DNA of 45,180 nucleotides. Source: an uncultured Lachnospiraceae bacterium. GTDB lineage: Bacteria > Bacillota > Clostridia > Lachnospirales > Lachnospiraceae. The notes under the pieces were generated by a model. That model made no database searches, was not told the DNA's origin, and saw only the letters and a list, made by a program, of their open reading frames with translations. The position numbers were made by a program, and so were the translations under genes. The stretch lies in NCBI GenBank assembly GCA_910587765.1, contig CAJUNR010000035.1:1-45180 (forward strand). The letters are read 5' to 3'. Shown here piece after piece: positions 42,365-45,180 of this stretch (positions within the stretch are counted from its first letter, which is position 1; the number at the start of each line of letters is the position of its first letter).

Positions 42365-44251
42365 TTATATCTTCAGTCCTTTGCGTCTCTCCAGAATGAT
42401 CGCTTCCATCTGATCCGCCGCCTTGACCGGATCGATCTCCACCAGAACCTGTCCGCCGGTGATATCCTTGAGTCCCTGGGTCAGCACGTTGACGACCAGT
42501 TCGCTGCCCGCGATGAACGGCTGCTGTCCCAGATGAAGCGGAAGCCCGAGCGCCAGTCCGAAGCATCCGTCTGCCAGCGCCTGCTCCTCCAGCCACTGCG
42601 GAGCGGAAAGCACCAGCGGAAGCTGCGGGATATCAATGCCGATCTCCGCCGCCAGAGCCGTCGCAACCATCTCCAGACGCCCGATCGCCAGACAGGGGCC
42701 GAAATTCAGCACCGGCGCGATGCCCAGGGTTTTGCACACTTCCTTCAGACTGTCTCCCGCCAGCTCCGCCGCCTCCGGCGTCATCAGGCCGCAGTTCTCT
42801 AGGCCTCCGGAGGAACATCCCGCCGAGAGCACGATGATATCCCGTTTGATCAGCTCTTTTGTCAGCTCCACCGTCAGCACGTCATGGCCGCCCGCCGTCA
42901 GATTGGAGCATCCCACGACGCCTGCCACTCCTTTGATTTTGCCGGATACGAGCAGATCGATCAGCGGCTTCCACTGCCCGCCGAGGAAGGCTTTCAGAGA
43001 GCCTTCGGAGATGCCGGTCAGGGTGTTCTGATTGCCGTGCTCCGGCAGCAGGTTCATCGGAACCGTGCCTCTGCGCTCCTTGTAGGCTGCGATGATCTTG
43101 TCAATAATCACTTCCGTCTGCGCTTCTCTCTTCTCGTAAGCGTATTCCACGGACTCGGCGTTCGCCTTCTTCGCCACCAGATCCAGACAGATCTGCTTAA
43201 TTTTCAGTTCGTCGCAGATCGGCTCGATTCCCGGAAGCGTACAGTTGAACTCGGACAGCACCGCGTCGATGGCGCCCGTTGCCAGCACCGCCTCGCTCGT
43301 ATAGTTATTTCCCGCATGTCCGTTGAATATGTCCGTATAGTGCGCGCCGCGAAGCTGCAGATCCTGTCCCACGCACGTACAGCCTACCAGTTTGAAACCC
43401 TTTGCTCCGGCCGCCTTCGCCTTCTCCACCACGTCCGCATCCGTCAGGCGGTTCTGGATATGGGTGAACAGGGAATGCTGATGTCCGGTAATCATAATGT
43501 TAATATAGTCCGGATCAATGACATTTAAACCGACCGGAGCCAGACGGATCTCCGGCTCTCCCAGCATCACGTCATTTAACAGATTCGTAAGCGTCAGACC
43601 GTACAGTCCCGTGGAAATGCCAAGGCGCAGACAGGTCATCAGCATATCCACCGGGTCGGAACTTAAATTGGTGGAACATTTTACCACGCCGTCAAATACT
43701 TCGGACTTGGAACCGCCCGGCACGATGCCCAGCTCCTTCCATTTCTTATAGCGCGGCGCATACGCCATCTTCTCCACCAGTTCCATCTCTTCCCACACGG
43801 GCTTGTAGAGATCGTCCAGAACTTTGTCCGCAATCGCCAGCGCCTGCGCATGCGCATCCAGGGACGTATCGATCCCGAACTCCTCCGCCAGCGTCGCCAG
43901 CGCGTGGGGGCCTTTGATCTCCCCGTGGTTCAGCGCCGTGTTTTTCAGATTCCATGCCGTTTTTTCCACAATGTGAATATAGCACCCGCTTCCGCACGCC
44001 ACCGCGCGCAGGAAATTCCGCGTCACAATCACATCCGCCGTAGCGCCGCAGATGCCCCTCGGCGCATTCGGCGTGATCCGGCAGGGACCGTTAGAGCACA
44101 GACGGCAGCAGACGCCCTTCAATCCGAAACCGCACTTTACGCTCTGCCCTTTTACCCGATGGTGGGACGTCTCCATCGGAAGCCCCGCGATAAAGCTCTC
44201 GAGCGGTTTATCCGCGCTTTTACAGGTTTCACAGCCATAACATTGGTTCAT
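42365..44251 (-). CDS. cooS: CooS-family Ni,Fe carbon monoxide dehydrogenase paralog, atypical active site
   Basis: A 628-residue member of the anaerobic CO dehydrogenase family. The B-cluster motif CGFGLKGVCCRLCSNGPC (Cys 40, 48, 49, 52, 57) is intact. Equivalents of the C-cluster ligands can be seen: GHQHS (His), GCTCVG, FNCTLP, VVGCSN, SAGCSS and FGPCLA. However, the histidine channel that is HxxHxxHxxH in active enzymes is here Tyr 91, Ile 94, Lys 97 and Trp 100. The catalytic Lys of the PEWMSEKA block is Gln 557 (PQWLEEQA). The N-terminus adds a CYGCETC motif. No CooC nickel-insertion gene is in the window. It may have another redox reaction. AGGAGG precedes the ATG. Confidence 0.88.
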   Translation of the reverse strand: MNQCYGCETCKSADKPLESFIAGLPMETSHHRVKGQSVKCGFGLKGVCCRLCSNGPCRITPNAPRGICGATADVIVTRNFLRAVACGSGCYIHIVEKTAWNLKNTALNHGEIKGPHALATLAEEFGIDTSLDAHAQALAIADKVLDDLYKPVWEEMELVEKMAYAPRYKKWKELGIVPGGSKSEVFDGVVKCSTNLSSDPVDMLMTCLRLGISTGLYGLTLTNLLNDVMLGEPEIRLAPVGLNVIDPDYINIMITGHQHSLFTHIQNRLTDADVVEKAKAAGAKGFKLVGCTCVGQDLQLRGAHYTDIFNGHAGNNYTSEAVLATGAIDAVLSEFNCTLPGIEPICDELKIKQICLDLVAKKANAESVEYAYEKREAQTEVIIDKIIAAYKERRGTVPMNLLPEHGNQNTLTGISEGSLKAFLGGQWKPLIDLLVSGKIKGVAGVVGCSNLTAGGHDVLTVELTKELIKRDIIVLSAGCSSGGLENCGLMTPEAAELAGDSLKEVCKTLGIAPVLNFGPCLAIGRLEMVATALAAEIGIDIPQLPLVLSAPQWLEEQALADGCFGLALGLPLHLGQQPFIAGSELVVNVLTQGLKDITGGQVLVEIDPVKAADQMEAIILERRKGLKI

Positions 44252-44486
44252 ATGTATTTTACCTCCTGCATTTAATCAATGTCACAAAACACCTTACCAA
44301 TAGAATAACTGAAACCGTGAAAATATACAACAAAAAAATAAGAAATCGGGCGGGGAAGATTTTGTTCCTGTTACTGATACCCTGTAAAATCAAGGAATAA
44401 ATTGCAAAATCCGATTACATTGTCACCAACAAAATGTTTGCAAAGATGACTTTTTTGCGATATAGTTTTTTTAGGAAGTGAAAACA
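44252..44486. other. Leader and control region of cooS and the divergent regulator fragment
   Basis: This 235-base AT-rich gap holds the cooS ribosome site and, on the minus strand, weak promoter-like sequence (TTGTTG with TATTCT about 19-20 bases on). I found no convincing CooA/CRP/FNR palindrome. No gene is seen. Confidence 0.5.
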
Positions 44487-44645
44487 TTGAAGGACAGGCT
44501 CAAAAAGATAAGATCAGACAACGGCCTGTCGCAGGAAGAATTTGCAAAAAGAATCGGTCTGGAATCACGCGGACATATCTCAGCATTGGAAAAAGGAACC
44601 AGAAATATTACGGATCGAACCATCAATGATAATGGCCTGATATAG
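44487..44645 (+). pseudogene. Truncated Cro/C1-type repressor (52 codons)
   Basis: Starting from a TTG with AGGAAGTG upstream, the frame reads MKDRLKKIRSDNGLSQEEFA and then KRIGLESRGHISALEKGTRN. This is a classic Xre-type helix-turn-helix as in phage repressors. After NITDRTIND it stops abruptly (NGLI, TAG), where homologues continue into IC(R/K)xF and a C-terminal domain. I read this as a broken repressor, cut by rearrangement or by the neighbouring structured element. It is divergent from cooS and could in principle still bind DNA. Confidence 0.6.
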
Positions 44646-44789
44646 ATAGAACAGGGGAAGCTTAACCGGCACCTGTACGGCCCGCAGACGAAGAAGAAAA
44701 ACAGAATCGTCCGGGAACATATTATAAAACGGATCTGCATATGCTGCAATGCCGTCAGGCAAAATATAACAGAGTCCATATGACTCACA
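44646..44789. other. Unassigned spacer
   Basis: A reverse-strand open frame of 73 codons (44580-44801, MKGNCESYGLCYILPDGIAA) overlaps the regulator fragment and starts inside the repeat element. I do not recognise it; it may be gene debris. Confidence 0.3.
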
Positions 44790-44985
44790 GTTACCTTTCA
44801 CACCTACGCTGACGGGACGCCCGATGCGGACAGATAATTCTTCAAGACCCCGCTCGCGCTTAATGAAGGGACGCAGCGGTACTAAGGGCGCAAAAGACGC
44901 GCCCTAAGGACCGGCGCCCTTCAATGGGTCTTTCAGAATTATCTGTCCGCATCGGGCTGACATCGGCTAACGTGTGAAAAGTAAC
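44790..44985 (-). repeat. Structured repeat element, copy B (candidate ncRNA or structure-dependent mobile element)
   Basis: A 196-bp element with arms of about 50 bases in inverted orientation, GTTACCTTTCACACC outward. The innermost 19-22 bases (GATGCGGACAGATAATTCT) pair perfectly with the other arm. The nested core is the same as copy A: AGACCC/GGGTCT, TGAAGGG/CCCTTCA, CGGT/ACCG, and an apical hairpin GGGCGC/GCGCCC with loop GTCTTTT. Compared with copy A the stem sequences differ but still pair. The likely sense strand is minus, because a GCGA tetraloop then forms and a promoter lies immediately upstream (44995-45023). Confidence 0.82.
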
Positions 44986-44994
44986 GAGGAGAAA

Positions 44995-45023
44995 TCTATA
45001 ATCAATATTAAATATAAATGTAA
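44995..45023 (-). promoter_or_regulatory. Promoter placed to transcribe structured element B
   Basis: On the minus strand TTACAT (45023-45018) and TATAGA (45000-44995) are exactly 17 bases apart. The expected start near 44988 is three bases outside the outer end of element B (44985). Beyond it, 45024-45180 holds nothing recognisable. Confidence 0.55.
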
Positions 45024-45180
45024 CTTTCGGGGGGGGCGGCATATTACAAAACGATTCTGCTTTCGCCAGGCAGGATACGTTCGAAACGATATACCGGAAT
45101 TTGACGAAAGAAAACTAACATTTTCAAAGGGGCCGTCGGAAAATAGATAGTTCCCAACAGGGGTCGGTGTGATTCGTGCG

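Noticed and set aside
40787..42802. A 671-codon open frame on the plus strand opposite the flavoprotein, CooF and CooS genes
   Set aside because: It is antisense to three clear genes, is rich in Arg and His as expected of GC-rich shadow frames, and shows no domain.
44252..44486. CooA/CRP/FNR-type operator before cooS
   Set aside because: TTTGTGACATTGATTAAA looks vaguely like a half-site but has no proper dyad.
44790..44985. Reading element B as a retron or group II intron
   Set aside because: No reverse transcriptase is encoded nearby and no domain V-type hairpin is present.
1..45180. tRNA, rRNA genes or a CRISPR array
   Set aside because: No cloverleaf with a CCA-type acceptor, no rRNA blocks and no regularly spaced repeats of 25-40 bases were seen.

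Overview
The window reads as chromosomal DNA of an anaerobic, spore-forming, low-oxygen-adapted Clostridia, most likely a member of the Lachnospiraceae. The grounds are: the sporulation protease SpoIVB inside the conserved asp23-nusB-xseAB-ispA-dxs-tlyA-nadK-argR-recN block; oxygen-sensitive redox enzymes (a CO-dehydrogenase-family protein, the radical-SAM hydrogenase maturase HydE, rubrerythrin, hemerythrin); strong AGGAGG-type ribosome binding sites; and a fused PurL-PurQ of clostridial size. Most core genes lie on the minus strand and are GC-rich. AT-richer islands interrupt them and carry PD-(D/E)XK-type proteins, Cro/C1 regulators, antitoxin-like genes and gene debris. The species call is inference.

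Layout. 1-0.9 kb: the 3' part of an Rpn-like nuclease/transposase gene. 0.95-5.8 kb: a sugar catabolic operon (isomerase, FGGY kinase, class II aldolase) divergent from a PocR-AraC regulator. 5.8-7.1 kb: NUDIX hydrolase and S51-type peptidase. 7.2-17.5 kb: the housekeeping/isoprenoid/sporulation run. 17.6-19.4 kb: a structured repeat element and prfC. 19.5-21.8 kb: AT-rich island (Rpn-family protein, two Cro/C1 proteins, HicB-like protein, remnants). 21.9-25.5 kb: HydE, aldehyde dehydrogenase and iron alcohol dehydrogenase. 25.8-27.3 kb: DUF1349 protein and rubrerythrin. 27.4-30.6 kb: zinc-type ABC transporter with its Fur-family regulator and a perfect operator palindrome. 30.6-31.6 kb: double-cluster iron-sulfur protein and a truncated antitoxin. 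31.75-35.5 kb: PurL. 35.7-39.2 kb: a 1146-residue wall-type surface protein. 39.4-40 kb: Uma2 protein. 40.1-44.3 kb: hemerythrin and a CooS-CooF-FAD oxidoreductase operon. 44.5-45.2 kb: a broken regulator and the second structured element.

How genes work together. The isomerase, kinase and aldolase form a complete ketose-1-phosphate style pathway, with a candidate AraC direct-repeat operator between operon and regulator. Zur, ZnuA, ZnuC and ZnuB form one self-regulated metal uptake unit. CooS, CooF and the FAD enzyme form a redox chain. However, this CooS keeps all recognisable cluster cysteines while losing the four histidines and the lysine that serve catalysis in true CO dehydrogenases, so CO oxidation is doubtful.

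The most unusual signal is a non-coding element of about 200 bp present twice (17644-17851 and 44790-44985, opposite orientations), plus a single arm at 39404-39459. The copies share an almost fixed core but have different stem sequences that still pair. This is compensatory change and points to a structured RNA or a structure-dependent mobile element. I cannot assign it to a known family without a covariance search.
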